The notes: generated by a model from the sequence alone, not told the origin. 64,000 bases of DNA from Eonycteris spelaea (GCA_003508835.1 PUFA01000068.1:8131501-8195500); one strand, 5' to 3'; positions 35,170 through 47,334 are shown, counted from the stretch's first letter. Program-made: numbers and translations.

Positions 35170-35400
35170 CCATCCAACTAGCAAATATTCACTGAATATC
35201 TGCCCTATGCTAAGCTGTGGGATACATGCTTTAGGTATAACCTCATTTATGCATTCATTTAAGGAGTATAATGAGCACCAAGAACATTCGAGGTACTATG
35301 TGAGGTATTTCCTCTGTGTTATCTCATGGATTCATTTTACAAGCATTTATTAAGCTTTTGCTTCATGCCAAGCCAGAGCCAGGGATTTATATGGTATATA
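35170..35400 (-). mobile_element. L2 3' end pieces, antisense
   Basis: 'atattcactgaatatctgcc' (about 35185) and 'aagcatttattaagcttttg' (about 35341) are two inverted L2 termini, probably from two copies. Confidence 0.55.
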
Positions 35401-35421
35401 TACTATTATACTAACGCTTCC

Positions 35422-35857
35422 TGCGTTAGCTTCCTCAGACTGTCTAGCAAAACACCACAGGCTGGGTGGCTTAAACAATAGGAATTTATTGTCTCACAGT
35501 TCTGGAGGCTAGAAGTCCAAAATTAAGGTGTCTGCAGGGCTGGCTTCCTCTGAGGGCTCTGAGAGAGAATCTGTTCCATGCCCCCTCCTAGTCTCTGGAG
35601 GTTGGCTGGTGATCGTTAGCATTCCTCGGCTTATAGACGCAGCACTCTGATTTCTGCCTTTATTTTCATATGGTCTTCTCCCTGTGTGTGTGTCTATGTC
35701 CAAATGCTCCCATTTTATCAGGACACCAGTCTTTTGGGATTAGAGTTCACCATAATCCCTCATTTTAATTTGGTTACCTCTATAAAGGACTTATCTCCAG
35801 GTAAGGTCTGAGCTGCTAGAAGTTTGTACTTCAACATTTATTTTTTAACCCATAACA
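35422..35857 (-). mobile_element. MLT1-type solo LTR with perfect 5-bp target duplication
   Basis: Reverse complement LTR from 'tgcgttagcttcctcagact' to 'aacccataaca'. Flanked by CTTCC at 35417-35421 and CTTCC at 35858-35862, as expected for ERVL integration. 436 bp, close to full length, including the complement of its polyadenylation region ('ggaatttattgtctcac'). Confidence 0.95.
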
Positions 35858-35862
35858 CTTCC

Positions 35863-37044
35863 CAACAATAATCTCCTCTGCTAAGACTTCACAATGACTG
35901 TCTCATGCATTCAACAAACATTTCCTGTAGTATGAACCACACCACTGTTATCTCACCTTGAAAAATATGTTTTCCTTGAATGTTCCAGACCATTATAAGC
36001 ACTTTGTAGACAGCAACATAGCCTCCAAATTATGACGCACATTTTACAGCCATGGTGCCTCTGTATTGGGACTTCAAATCTACCTCAAAGCCCACAGCCC
36101 TCCCAATGTGTCTGCTCCCTCAGGGGTCTTTGCTTCTCCTGTGGCCCAAGTCAAGGAACCACCACTTTCCCCTGTCCTAGGTGTCTGAGAAATGCAGTTA
36201 ATATGCTACTAATATTCCAGAGCAGCTGAACAGACAATTAAAAAAAGAAAAGCACCACCCAAGAATGGAAGACAATTCCATTAGTTATTTGGCAGAGCTA
36301 AGAATAGCCTTGCACTGACTGAGGGGGCATTCAGTGCCACAGCCCTTGTCCAGTGCACAAAAGGAGTGGAGAATTGCTGGCTCTGGCAGAGGCTTAGTTA
36401 GGAGAAAGGGAGGGGAGGAAAGAATAGAAGAGTTCACCCTTAATGAGAAATGACCTTCGTAACTCTCTGGGTTTCTCTAGAGTTTCCTTTGTAGAATATT
36501 AAATTTTTCCATATCTAATTCCAATCCATCTGTCTTATCACTAGTGTGGAAATATTAATAAAGATAGTTTTGTTTAGGCCTTTTATTTATTTTAATATAT
36601 ATAAAATGATTTTCTGCTCTTCTTTCCCCTTACTTCATTCTTTTTGTAGGGTTCTTAATATTTACTTTAATTATATCTCATGGTGTAAGACTGACTCCCT
36701 TGGTCCTCTGCTACCCATAGATACCCTGGCAGGAGGCTGGGCATGTCTGTCTCTGGCCACCGGGACATGAAGCCACAGCTGGAACTGGCCAGTAAGTTCT
36801 CCACATCACTCATCTTGAGCTGTCCCAAAGCCTTGGTTCATAGCGCTGGTTCTCCAGGAGTGCCCCATAGTTCATTTCACCCTTCCATCTTTTTTCCACA
36901 TTTTGGTGTACTTTGTTCCTGGCTAGTGGAATTATACGGACTGGGAATTCTCATGTGGTTTTACACTGCCTCTGTTTTGTCTCTGTAAGCTTAGCTTTGG
37001 TCTCAGCCTTGCCTCTGTGCATTTGTGAAGCCAGCACGGGCTTT
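35863..37044. other. Unique DNA, no gene seen
   Basis: 36430-36640 is AT-rich complex sequence without repeat signature. Nothing coding is supported. Confidence 0.35.
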
Positions 37045-37185
37045 TACACATTCTGGGATCAATCTGGGTCCTCCTCTCACTAGCTCTATGCCCTTGGGCA
37101 AGTGGGTTAGCCTCTCTGAGGTACAGTTTCCTCAACCATAAAATGAGACTTCTGTGCCCAAGCCATGTACCAGTGTTATAATAAT
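37045..37185 (+). mobile_element. MIR SINE
   Basis: 'gcccttgggcaagtgggtta' at 37090-37109 and 'cagtttcctcaaccataaaa'. Confidence 0.88.
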
Positions 37186-37349
37186 GGGAGGATATAATCA
37201 AAAGTTCGGAAATGGTAGATTGGTTACTACCATGTGATGATAAAATTTCTATTATCTGGTTTGGACTCCACATTTTATTTTTTTGAAAAAAAATTCATAC
37301 CCATACCTAATATAATACAACCTCAAAAGAGGGACAAGTGGCAAATATT

Positions 37350-37540
37350 GTAACCACCATTTCACAGAAAAGGAGACTGTGGCACCTCAGCATGAAGCCA
37401 GATTTGCAAGGGACCTGAGAAATCCTCTGGTTTCTTATACAGGTGAAAAAATGGTGGCCAAGATGGGAGGGAATTTCCCAAGGTCGGTGGCAACGCAGGC
37501 CCCTAACTCCCTGGCCTGGGCTTTCATCACTCCCCGAGAC
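37350..37540 (-). mobile_element. MIR SINE
   Basis: 'ttcccaaggtcggtgg' at 37475-37490. The left part 'ccatttcacagaaaaggaga' suggests a second, overlapping antisense copy. Confidence 0.7.
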
Positions 37541-37689
37541 TACTAGGTGCTGGATAGATGCTTAGTATTTACACATATTTTAGTTCATAATCAGATTTCT
37601 TCTGACCATGCTAATGACTTTTGGAGATAACACTGTTGGGTAAGTCTTAAGCTCTCCTTAAGCTCTCCAAACTAACCATTCTTGAGCAT

Positions 37690-38155
37690 CTCCTGCTGCT
37701 CTCACCTCACTCACCCTGCAGCAGCCACAGAAGCCTTCATCCCAATCTGGGCACACGCCACCTGCCAAAGGCCTTTGCCTCCCCTTGCTCAATCTGCCTG
37801 TAAGGCTCTCTGGACATCTCCTGGTTGGCTCCCTCACCTCCTGCAGACCTTTGCTCAAAGGTCACCATCTCTGGTTGGCCTTTTCCAACACCCTTTTTAA
37901 AATTGCAATTCTTTCCTACTTCCAGCCCTCACAATTCTATCCCTATTCACCTTCAAAAAATGCTAAACAAGTTTATTGCATTCTCTCTTTTCTCTCACTA
38001 CAGTGTAAGTTTCCTAAGGGCCTGAACTTGTGTCTGTTTTATTCACCACTGTAGATCTAAAACAGTGCCCTGCACTTAATAGTTGCTCCATAAACATTGA
38101 GTGAATGGATGAAAGGATGAATGAATGAGGGAGAGAGTGAATGAATGAAGGAATC
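37690..38155 (+). mobile_element. L2 3' end, long and in sense
   Basis: 'gcctttgcctccccttgctc' (about 37770), 'tttgctcaaaggtcaccatc' (about 37851), 'cttaatagttgctccataaa' (about 38075) and a (TGAA)n tail to about 38152. Classic L2 3' UTR order. Confidence 0.9.
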
Positions 38156-38484
38156 TATGATGTAAGACCATCCGCACAATTTTGTTTTCATAAAATACAA
38201 GGGAAGCTCACACAGCTAGAAAGGAAACGTCTGAGAAAACAGAGATACAACCTTATTTGAGCTCCTCTTCTGTCCCAGGTAGGCTGAGTAGAGAGATGGC
38301 TTTGCAGACAGAGGGAACGACACAAAGTCTTGGTGTCAAAAGAAAAAGGATGATATAATTTGGTAGCAGTGAATATTTCAAGTAGCCAGAGAAGCATTTC
38401 ACAGTGTGTATTTTACAGAGCATCAACCCTGCAAAATTCCCCATGATAAAAGGATTTCTTGTTCTATTCAAAGCAAACAGGCTA

Positions 38485-38665
38485 GAGATCCATAATTTAT
38501 GGAAAGACCTGGGTTCAGGTCCCACCTTAGGCGCCTCTTCATTGGTTGCGTGTTCTCTTCATTTCCATTTCCTTAACAATGAAGATGATATAACTGTGGG
38601 GTTAATGTGAGAATTAAATGCAGTAACTCATAAGGTGCTTATCACAATGCCAAGTACTTAAGGAG
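38485..38665 (+). mobile_element. MIR SINE
   Basis: 'tttccatttccttaacaatg' at 38562-38581 and 'acctgggttcaggtccc' in the head. Confidence 0.78.
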
Positions 38666-38689
38666 TTTTCAAAGTTCAGGTGTAGCCCA

Positions 38690-38925
38690 GTAGCTATGAA
38701 TACTTTCAGAGGACCTCTGGGCTGGAATCTCAGCTCTGGTACTGACCAGCTGAATGCAAGCAAGTCATTTAATTTCTCTGTGCCTCAGTTTCCTCATTTA
38801 TAAAATGAGGATAATGATAGCACCTGCCTCCCGGAGTTGTAGAGATTAAATGAGTTAATATAACTGACATATAAGGAACAGTCCCTGTAATAAAGCTATG
38901 TTTGTGTCAACTATTGTTAACACTG
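38690..38925 (+). mobile_element. MIR SINE, full length
   Basis: 'cctcagtttcctcatttata' at 38783-38802. Head, core and 3' end are all present, and it lies in tandem with the previous MIR. Confidence 0.93.
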
Positions 38926-39934
38926 AGAGTTTATGCTATTTTTAAGCCAAATTTGCCAGTGATCAAATAGAGGATTTTTGTGTCATAAATTAGCACAATA
39001 CTCTGGGAAATCCCACAACAAATAAGCTTGCTGAACCTCACTCATTATTTTTCTCACAGTAATTTTTCCACAGAAGGCACCCCAACCCCCAGCCCACCTG
39101 CTAATAATCCAAAGGCCTATTTTCTGGGGACACACCCTTGGGAATTGTGGAGCTGAACCACTGGGGTATTTGGGGGTGAGGAAGGGACTACTAGATGGGA
39201 CTGAGGTAAGAGCTAAAACCTCCAGATGGTGATCTTTTGGGCCCTGGGAAGCTCACAGAGGGAAGAAGGCACATGACTCCATGAAATTCACATTTGAGGA
39301 GTCCCCTCCCACAAGTGGCCCCTGTAGGTTGGGTGTAGAGCCTAGGCTAGACCCGTGTCAGGGGACAATTTAGAAGACTGCAGCGATGTTCCAGTTGAAA
39401 GAAGCAGGTTTAAATTAGGGGTGATGGCAATGAGCAACAAAGGAAAGGGGACATATAAGAGATATTTAGAGGACACAGTGGTCAGGGACAGAGCAAGCTG
39501 GTGGATCTAAGATAAACCCTGGACACCAGACTACAGGAGGACTACCCAGACCCTGGTGGACCTAGCAATGACAGGAAGCCCCTGGGTCATAGCCCCTCAT
39601 TATGCACTGAGCATGGGAAGGATGGGAGAATTATCTGTCCCATGTAGGGGGTGAGGGAAGGTAACTCAGAATGACTCTGGGGCTCCTTCTCTCAACCTTT
39701 GTCTCAGGACACCCTGGAAGACATTAGGGAGGAAAAGGGAGCTAGATCTTTGCTAACCTGAGCTCTGGGTTACAACTCCTACCAACCTTTCAAACACATC
39801 ACACACACACACTGTCACACACTCTTTTCATCACCTCTTAACACCTGCTCCCTATGCTCAAATTCCCAAGGGACACAGCACTCAGGAATCTTCAGCCTGC
39901 GTAGAAGAAAGATCTTAAACCTGGGCAAAGCCTT
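38926..39934. other. Unique DNA, no gene seen
   Basis: No repeat apart from a brief CA run near 39802. No coding evidence. Confidence 0.35.
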
Positions 39935-40105
39935 GAGCTCTAGGCCCATTCCCTACCTTTCGCAGTCGTATGCCCTTTGGAATTTAATTTATCCCTCTGG
40001 AACTCAATTTTCTCATCTGAAAAATAGGGCTGATAATACCTTGCTGAGCTGTCTTGAGGATTAGCTAGGATGCTTGTCAAGTGCCAGCAGATGCCCTGGC
40101 AACAG
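39935..40105 (+). mobile_element. MIR SINE
   Basis: 'tcaattttctcatctgaaaa' at 40004-40023. Its 3' end nearly touches the antisense MIR that follows. Confidence 0.8.
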
Positions 40106-40114
40106 AAGTAACAC

Positions 40115-40335
40115 CACCAACAGCTAACACTTACTGAATACTTTCCATGTGCCTGGCACAACTCTAAGCACCTTCCATGCTTTCTCTCCTTTAGTTCTCC
40201 CTATGTGGTAGCTACCCACTTTACAGATGAGAAACTGGGACTCAAAAGGGTAGGTAATTTATCTAAGATCATGTACCAGAGAGAGGCTGGGGGACAAACT
40301 CAGGAATTCTTGTTGCACCCCCTCATCACTCTTCT
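40115..40335 (-). mobile_element. MIR SINE
   Basis: 'cactttacagatgagaaact' at 40217-40236 and the inverted 3' end 'ccatgtgcctggcacaactc'. With 39935-40105 it forms a tail-to-tail inverted pair. Confidence 0.9.
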
Positions 40336-41374
40336 GATTAAATGCTCTGAGGAAGCACTGGCAATAGTGGCTACAGTGAGAACTTACTGTAGAATGACCT
40401 TACAGAATTCATTGTATACTTCTGAGGCCGTTTCCTTACCTGCAAAATGGACAATATATGAAAGCTGAGTCCCCTTGTGCTAAGTACCACCAGCGAGTTA
40501 AATACCCAGTTTAAACACCCTGCCCAGGCACCGGTGACTGCCGTCCCTCCCTGTCCACTTTGGCTTCCAGCTACAGGTTGGCTGTCACCATCAGCAATGC
40601 CTGGATCAGACCGCTCACCATGGAGGTAGAGGGGCCACGAAGGGCTGGGGCATAAAGATGCAGGCAGGCTGCCTTCCCACTTGGCATTTTCTCCTGGCAC
40701 CTCTGTGGCCAGGCACTAAAAATAGCCTTTGGTGGCTCTTCAGCCAGCCCAGCTCCCCACCGAGGAGTCTCGCCCTGTATGGGCAGTGATCATCTGCTCC
40801 TTCTGACTGCTGTTGGCAATGAAAGCACGAGATTATCTCAGCAGAGGTTGTTGCAGAACGTAAGCTGGGCCTGCGAGGCTGGAGGGCAGTCATTGATCTA
40901 GCCTCCCAGCTGAGTGATCTCCAAGCCGGCTGCACAGGCAGGGGTGGCCCGGATCCTGGGGTGGGGGTAGAGGTGCTGGAGGAGGAGGATGGGAAGTGGG
41001 GGAGTGGAATGGAGAAACCAGGGCACAAGGAGGACAGCCAGAGGCAGGAGAAAGAAATAAGAAGGGGCCTAGGTATTTTCTTCCAAACATAGAACAGTAT
41101 TGAGCCAAAACAAAGGGGGCAAGTCAGAGGCAGAAGAATTAGCACAGTCAAAACAACCACCTGTTGTTGGCAGACTGCTGCATCTTACGGATGTGCTAGT
41201 TGCACACTGCACCAAGGCCCCCAGGCCAGGGTGTGGTACGTGAGGCTGAAACTCTTATGGGCTGTGTTGCCCGGAAGAAGGGGCACCTGTCTTTAAAGAC
41301 TAATTCACAAAAGGCTCCATATGGGTTAGCCTTGGCCCTGATCATTGGGCATGTGTGTATGCCCAGCAGAACAT
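40336..41374. other. Unique DNA with the longest open frame in the window
   Basis: A 181-codon minus-strand frame spans 40615-41160 but is Ser/Pro-rich low-complexity in part and matches no family. 40740-40900 is repeat-free and might be a conserved element. Confidence 0.35.
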
Positions 41375-41550
41375 TAAGCAGATTCTATTCTCTCATTTTA
41401 ATCCTCACAGCCCTGCTAGCTAGGTCTTAGTTCCCCATTTTACTGAGAGCCAAAGAAGTTCAGTCACAGGCAGGTACACAGAGCTCATTTGTAATAGAAG
41501 TGGATCTCGAACCCTGATCCCACCAAACAGAAAGCTTATGCTGTTTACCT
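41375..41550 (-). mobile_element. MIR SINE
   Basis: 'cccattttactgagagcc' at 41434-41451, then 'tctcgaaccctgatccc'. Confidence 0.82.
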
Positions 41551-41589
41551 GTGCCACTGGAGTCAGTTATAACCACGACCATTGACAAA

Positions 41590-41825
41590 TTGACTGTTAT
41601 GCCAGGCACTGTGCTAAACATTTTACATATGTTCAGTCCTCAAAATAACCACACAGGTAGGAAAGGTCATCTTCAAGTTGTGGATGAGAAAGCTGAGGTG
41701 CAGGCAGGTGAAGTAAATTGTTCAAAGGTCATTCATTTAGTGACCTAAATTCCATTTAGCCAAACTGGAATTCAAACCTGGGTTTCCCTACCTGAGAGCC
41801 CTTGCTCCTGACAGCTGTAACCCGG
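41590..41825 (-). mobile_element. MIR SINE, full length
   Basis: Inverted 3' end 'caggcactgtgctaaacatt' at 41603-41622 and 'ggaattcaaacctgggtttc' near the head. Confidence 0.9.
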
Positions 41826-42624
41826 AAGTATCCAAGAGTTACTAGTCTTATTAAAAATTACTTAAAAACAGATCTGTACACCCCTGATCTACACCTGAGC
41901 CCTCCAGACATCCATAGAATCCTGGAAACTTGTCTTCATGGCACAGCTGATTCTACTTCCTTCATTCCCAACAATGGCACTTACTTCCCTCAGCTGACCG
42001 TGGAAGGCCAGGGGGACTGACCATCATTTACTGGGAATGTGCTGGGGGCATTTCCTCCCCAAGGATGCTCCATTTCAACCCAGTCTGGAGCACAACCCTT
42101 CAGCTTTTATCTTCCCCTAGGTATACCACAGACTTACAGAGGTCTGGGAGATGGGAAGGGTCCATGAAACAGCAAAGAGAATGATGTCAATGGGAATATT
42201 TGCCTTCCTAGCCTTTGAAAGTCTGTAGCCACTTCACCCTCAGGACCTCCTCACTATCCACTCTTCCCCATGGGCACTGGTACTCCGCCAGCTCCTGAAG
42301 ATCCTTCTTTCTCCTCCTCCTCCTCTCCCCAGTCCCACCCCCACAATTCCCTATTAAAATCTTATGCAAGACAATATAACTTGATGTCCTTTCAGATTGT
42401 TCCTCATCTTCTTCTGCACCCCCAAAGGAGGTGACCCCCCAATGTATTAAGCAAATTTAATTCTTCTCCAATAATCAACTCTAGTTCCTGCTGTTGAAAT
42501 GTATATTTTCCTCTCCACTTCATCCCTTTGATGTACTGTCACAAATGGAAGAGGCTGCTTTGAGAGGCAGTACATTCCCTACCACAGGAGTGAAGCAGAG
42601 GCAGGGAGAGAAATGTCAAAAATG
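41826..42624. other. Unique DNA, no gene seen
   Basis: No repeat recognised; pyrimidine-rich near 42300-42330. Confidence 0.35.
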
Positions 42625-42871
42625 TCATTCAACAGCACAGACTCTCAAGTCAGGCTGCCTGGGTATAAATACTTACTGTGAACAAGTGGTGACCTAGTGC
42701 TAAGCCTCAGTATCCTCATCTGGAAAATAGGAAGAATAATAATGCCCAACTCATTTGTTAATAATACCTACCAATGACCGCCAGGTATTAAAAGGATTGA
42801 ATAAAATGATGTCCTTAAAGTGCAGATTAGAGTACCTAGAACATAGTAAACTTACAATAAATATTAACTAT
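42625..42871 (+). mobile_element. MIR SINE, target of an LTR insertion
   Basis: 'gcctcagtatcctcatctgg' at 42704-42723. Its 3' end 'caataaatattaactat' runs straight into the MST LTR. Confidence 0.85.
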
Positions 42872-43220
42872 TGTCTTAGCTCAGGTTGCTGCAGCAAAAT
42901 ACTATAGATTAAGTGGCTTATAAACAACAGAAACTTATTTCTTACAGTTCTGGAGGTTGAAGTTCAAGATTAAGGTACTGGCTTATTCGGTTTCTGGTGA
43001 AAGACTACTTCCTGGTCCATCTTCTTGTGTCTGCACATGGCTTAAGGGAGAAGGGAGCTCTCTGAAGTCTCCTTTATAAAGGGCATTAATTCCATTCATC
43101 AGGGCTCTACCCTCATGACCTAATCACCTCCCAAAGGCCCCACCTCCATATACCATCACATTAGAGGTTAGGATTTTAACTTATGAATTTGGGGCAGACA
43201 TAAACATTCAGTACATTGCA
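42872..43220 (-). mobile_element. MST-type (ERVL-MaLR) solo LTR
   Basis: Reverse complement: 'tgtcttagctcaggttgctg' at the left, 'catgacctaatcacctccca' in the middle (about 43115), 'aacattcagtacattgca' at the right end. The flanking 5-mers ACTAT and ACTCT differ by one base. 349 bp. Confidence 0.92.
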
Positions 43221-43289
43221 ACTCTCATTTTTTTTGTTGATATATTATTTTCTCCAACCCTAAGACTTTCTAAAACTCTAATTTTCATT

Positions 43290-43375
43290 TCTGCTATACT
43301 ATCAGGGCCTATCTCAGGACATGACACGTAGTAGGCATTTAAAAAATATTTTTTGAATAAAAAAATGACTAGAAG
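43290..43375 (+). mobile_element. L2 3' terminus fragment
   Basis: 'gacacgtagtaggcatttaa' and 'ttttttgaataaaa' fit the L2 end. Confidence 0.6.
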
Positions 43376-44189
43376 GATAGACAAACATAGATTAAATAAA
43401 TAATAAAAGGATTGACCTATACATCAGAAGAACATCACAAATCATTCTTAGTTCTCCATGGTTTAATTTCAAACCATATGTGTTTTCTTGTTTGCCTGGT
43501 TGCAGACAGAAGAAAGTATAGTTGATTCTGCTCTAATGCCACATATGTGTTCTAAAAATCACTCTGCTATACAAAATCATGCACTAAAAATCACGAGGCT
43601 GATGGGGGATGGGGGATGGGGGATGGTATTAAGGATATGACATTCAAAAACTACCAATGACACAGGTTTGTTTTATTTTTAAGATAGGAACCTAATAAAA
43701 ATGGTAGCAGTTTTCAACATATTAAATGATGAAATGAATAAATACAACAATCATTATGTCACTTTACCTTGAAAAAGACCTGCAGTTTGCTTATGAAGTG
43801 GTCGGCAGAACTATGAGTTACTGTGAAATGGGGTACCTGAAATTGGACCAGCTGGAACCCAGGTGTGGATGGGTGTGGGTCATACCACAGGCCATGAACT
43901 AAGGTAGCTTGTGGGTGTTTGGTATGTATTCTTATGTAGCTCCATTCAGCTGGGGTTTGGGCATTTACTTACTGTTTTTCACTAGGGAAAAGCACATTAT
44001 GCTCACATTGTTCCCTATAAGTTGCATTAGAACAAATTCCTATTTTCAAAACAAACATTTTAGCAGAACAGACCATAGGTTGTTTTAATGTGTGTGTTTT
44101 CTTGCTTATTAGCCCTCTTCGTGTTTCTGCTTCCTACCAAAAGTGCACTAAATAATTTTCACCCCTTTCCTCCAATCATCCATGCTCTC
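43376..44189. other. Unique DNA
   Basis: Only a 4-unit (GGGGGAT)n minirepeat at about 43599-43627 stands out. Confidence 0.35.
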
Positions 44190-44315
44190 AACAGGTGCCT
44201 TTCAGTACCAACTACATGCAGGCATTGGAAACACAAGGATAAAAGCACAGATGGTCCCTGACTTCACAGAGCTTACAGTCTAAAGACAGAAACGAAAAAT
44301 AACCGAAACATCTCT
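44190..44315 (-). mobile_element. L2 3' fragment, antisense
   Basis: 'cttcacagagcttacagtct' at about 44262 is the inverted L2 3' UTR block. Confidence 0.72.
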
Positions 44316-44649
44316 ATAGTACCTCAGATGATAAGTTTTATCCCTCGGTATTTCTAAGCTTAGTAATACCAAGTCCTTTTCCACGCTGCACACCAGCCTT
44401 CACTGTAATAAATCACATCCAAGGTTACAGTGATGTTTACTGCCCATGGTTCACAATGGGGGTACCTGGCCCCTATTGACATGGAGTGCCACATGGGCAG
44501 AAAGAAAACCCCGTGCTTCCTAATGAAAACTGACATGGTCTAAGAACCTGGAAGAGCACAGGAGGACTAATTTGGACAATCGGCTGTCTTGACAGGGTGT
44601 AAGTTTTCCCCATGTCCTAAGGAAAGATTGTTTTCCTTCTGGGAACTTT

Positions 44650-44959
44650 ACACAACACAATGGCAATTGATCACTCCCTTTTTAAAAATCTTTCATAAGC
44701 TTTCCATTTTTCTTATTCAGAAAAGTCTAGTATGATCTGACTCTGGCCTAGCTCTCCGACCTATTTCCAGCCACACTAACTCTCTTTGTTCCTTATTACA
44801 TTGCCTCTTTTGGGCCTTTGCACCTGCTATTCCCTCTGCCTGGAATACTCTTCCTTAGGCTGATTCACTCTCATCCTCTCCTCAGAGTCCTTCCCAGTTG
44901 TGATCTCATCAAAATGTTTGTTGTATTCGTAGCTTTGATCATAATCTGTAATTACCTCA
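44650..44959 (+). mobile_element. L2 3' part, first piece
   Basis: 'tgggcctttgcacctgctat' (about 44811) and 'ctgcctggaatactcttcct' (about 44836). Interrupted by an LTR and resumed at 45410. Confidence 0.9.
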
Positions 44960-45409
44960 TGTTTCTTATTGCTACTGTAACACATTACCACCATTTTTCA
45001 TGGCTTTAAGCAACACAGAGGATTTCTCGCTTGGTCCTAGAAATTAGAAGTCTAAAATGTGTCTGCAGGACTATGTTCCTTCTAGAAGTTCTGAGGGAGA
45101 ATCCTTCTCCTCGTCTCCCCCAGCTTCCGGAGGCTGCCCTCGTTCCTTGGCTTCTGGCTGCCTTCCATCTTTAATTACATCAGTCCAGCCTCTGCTTTTC
45201 TCATCATACCCTCTTCTCTGACTGTAACCTTACCACCTCTCCTTTCTAAGGACTCATGCTATTGCCCAGACCCACCCAGAGCATTCAAGTTAACACCCCA
45301 TCTCAAAAATGTATAACCCCATTACATCTTTTATCATGTAAATGAAACTTCAGGTTTGGGGGATTAGTATGGACATACTAAGGTGGGGGGGCATTATTGC
45401 GCTACCATA
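44960..45409 (-). mobile_element. MLT1-type solo LTR inserted in L2
   Basis: Reverse complement LTR: 'attgctactgtaacacatta' left, 'ttagaagtctaaaatgtgtc' (about 45043), 'gcgctaccata' right end. Rather diverged. Confidence 0.85.
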
Positions 45410-45575
45410 CTTTATTTATTTCATTACTTGTTTACTGTCTCGCTGCTTCACTCAGAGTCCCATGAGAGAAGGTACTTCTTTGTCTTTGTCACTGCCGTTT
45501 CCCCAGAACCCAGCATAATGCCCGGCACATAATAAGGGCTCAGTAAATATTTGTAGAGTAAAAGAGTTGATAGGT
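45410..45575 (+). mobile_element. L2 3' part, second piece
   Basis: 'tttatttatttcattacttg' then 'cccagcataatgcccggcac' and 'gctcagtaaatatttg' complete the same L2. Confidence 0.88.
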
Positions 45576-45639
45576 GAGAGTTTGAATAAAACTATAATCT
45601 TCTTTTTAAATTATATATATAAAATACTCTATATTCTAG

Positions 45640-45845
45640 TTACAGGGCGAGAGTACCAAATTTGCTCTAAGAAATTGCAACTAGCTAGCTGTTTGACTTT
45701 GGGCAAGTTGTATCACCTCTCTGAGTCTCCATGGCTGTATTTGTAAAATTGAATGCAGTAAAAAATACCTTCGAGATATTATAGGTATTAGATAATATTA
45801 TGACTAGGAAAAGTACTTGGAAACTATAAAGCATTAGCAGTTATG
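45640..45845 (+). mobile_element. MIR SINE
   Basis: 'ttgactttgggcaagttgta' at 45693-45712. Confidence 0.82.
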
Positions 45846-46549
45846 ATAATTACTGTTACAAAGATTATAGATGAGCAAGGCTGGGTCTAATGGGGAAATT
45901 ACATACATAAATAACTAATGCAAGATATACGTATGCTTTATTAGGGTTAGTGTGTACTGAGAAAGGTTGTAGAATATAGCAGGAAAGGGGAGCTAGAGAA
46001 GATGTAGTTATGAATATTCTAAAGTGACCCAAATAGTGGCACAGAATGGCAGAGAATAGGAAGGAATAAGACTGTTGCCAGGAACCAAATTTAAATAAAT
46101 CCCCGAGAGCAGCAGAGGCAGAAAAGGGAGATGCTAGAGGACCCATTTGCAATGACCATCTGGCTTGTTAAAATTGATTAAAGGTAAAAAGAGAAACAGA
46201 AATCTATGTTTGTGGCATTAAATTATTCCTCAGACGAGTGGGTCTGTGAATTGCAGACTTGCCTTGCTTCAATCTCTGAACTATCCAAAGACATGATTTC
46301 AATTTATAAAGAAAATTTATTTTAAAATTCCAGTAAAAGTAGGCTTCATTGAGAAATGTTCAACATTGCTCAATTTATTAAATCCCTTTTTTATGTGTTA
46401 GGAAGGACAATGTGGCCAAAATAAAACAGGCTTTGCTTCGCGTCCTAACTAGGGAATAGGGACAAGGGTGTGCATTGTATTCATCATAAACCCTTTTTAA
46501 ATGTTAAGCATTTTGCAATAAATTCTGAAGGAAAAAAATAATTAGTCTT
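45846..46549. other. Unassigned DNA
   Basis: No confident family; weak L2-like traces near 45900-46150. Confidence 0.3.
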
Positions 46550-46795
46550 TAGAGTGAGAGGGATCTTAATGCAGGTGTCAGTTCCACTGCCTTGTGGCTG
46601 TGTGATCTTGAGCAAGTTATTTGCATTTAAGAGCTTCAGTATTATCTTCTGCAAAATGGCAATAACCATGAATACCTCACAGGTGATTGTGAGAATGAGA
46701 TGTAGCACTGACAATATTCCCTCTTATTCCCATATCACAATATTCCCTCATATCACAGAACCTGCCACAGAGCAAGAAGTCAATAAATGTTGGTT
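46550..46795 (+). mobile_element. MIR SINE with an internal tandem duplication
   Basis: 'gtgtgatcttgagcaagtta' at 46600-46619. At 46711-46755 an 'acaatattccct..catatc' unit is repeated, lengthening the 3' half. Confidence 0.85.
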
Positions 46796-47334
46796 CCTTA
46801 CTGTACAAGAGAGAAGAGAATCACTCAGAGAAGTAAATCCTGGTGGAATTTCAGATGCTCTTGTGCCATAGCGATATAATGAAAATACTCCCTTCTCTAA
46901 GCCTATTTTTTCTTCTAGGAAACATGAGTTTTCATCTAAGACCCAGGAATAGCCAAAAATGCTCTCTTGTCTGCCAGCTTCAACCAACAGGTATAGCCAC
47001 CTGGATACATCATTGTAAAGGATTCTGAAGCCATATCTGATTTACTGGGGAAGATTGATTAGCAGTGCCTGCCATGAGCAAGGCTGTGGTGGCACACACT
47101 TCATGTTTGCTGTCTGAGGTTTCTGATCGCTGAAAAACACAGACAGGTTTGCTTCATGATAGCCTCCTCTTCTAACAGTTATAACACACACACACACACA
47201 CAACATCATCACCACCATCGTCACTACCAATTCTTCAGGCAAAATTAATACCTAGCTCTTCTGTATTTTCAGAGCTATGGGTAAATAGCTCCACTCTCTC
47301 ACTGTTGCCTTGGTTTGATGTTGGTATTTGTGTA
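46796..47334. other. Unique DNA
   Basis: Contains a (CA)10 tract at 47183-47202. No gene was seen. Confidence 0.4.

Noticed and set aside
40615..41160. 181-codon minus-strand open frame, the longest in the window
   Set aside because: No recognisable domain, Ser/Pro low-complexity in part, no promoter or splice context. Length is within chance for GC-richer DNA.
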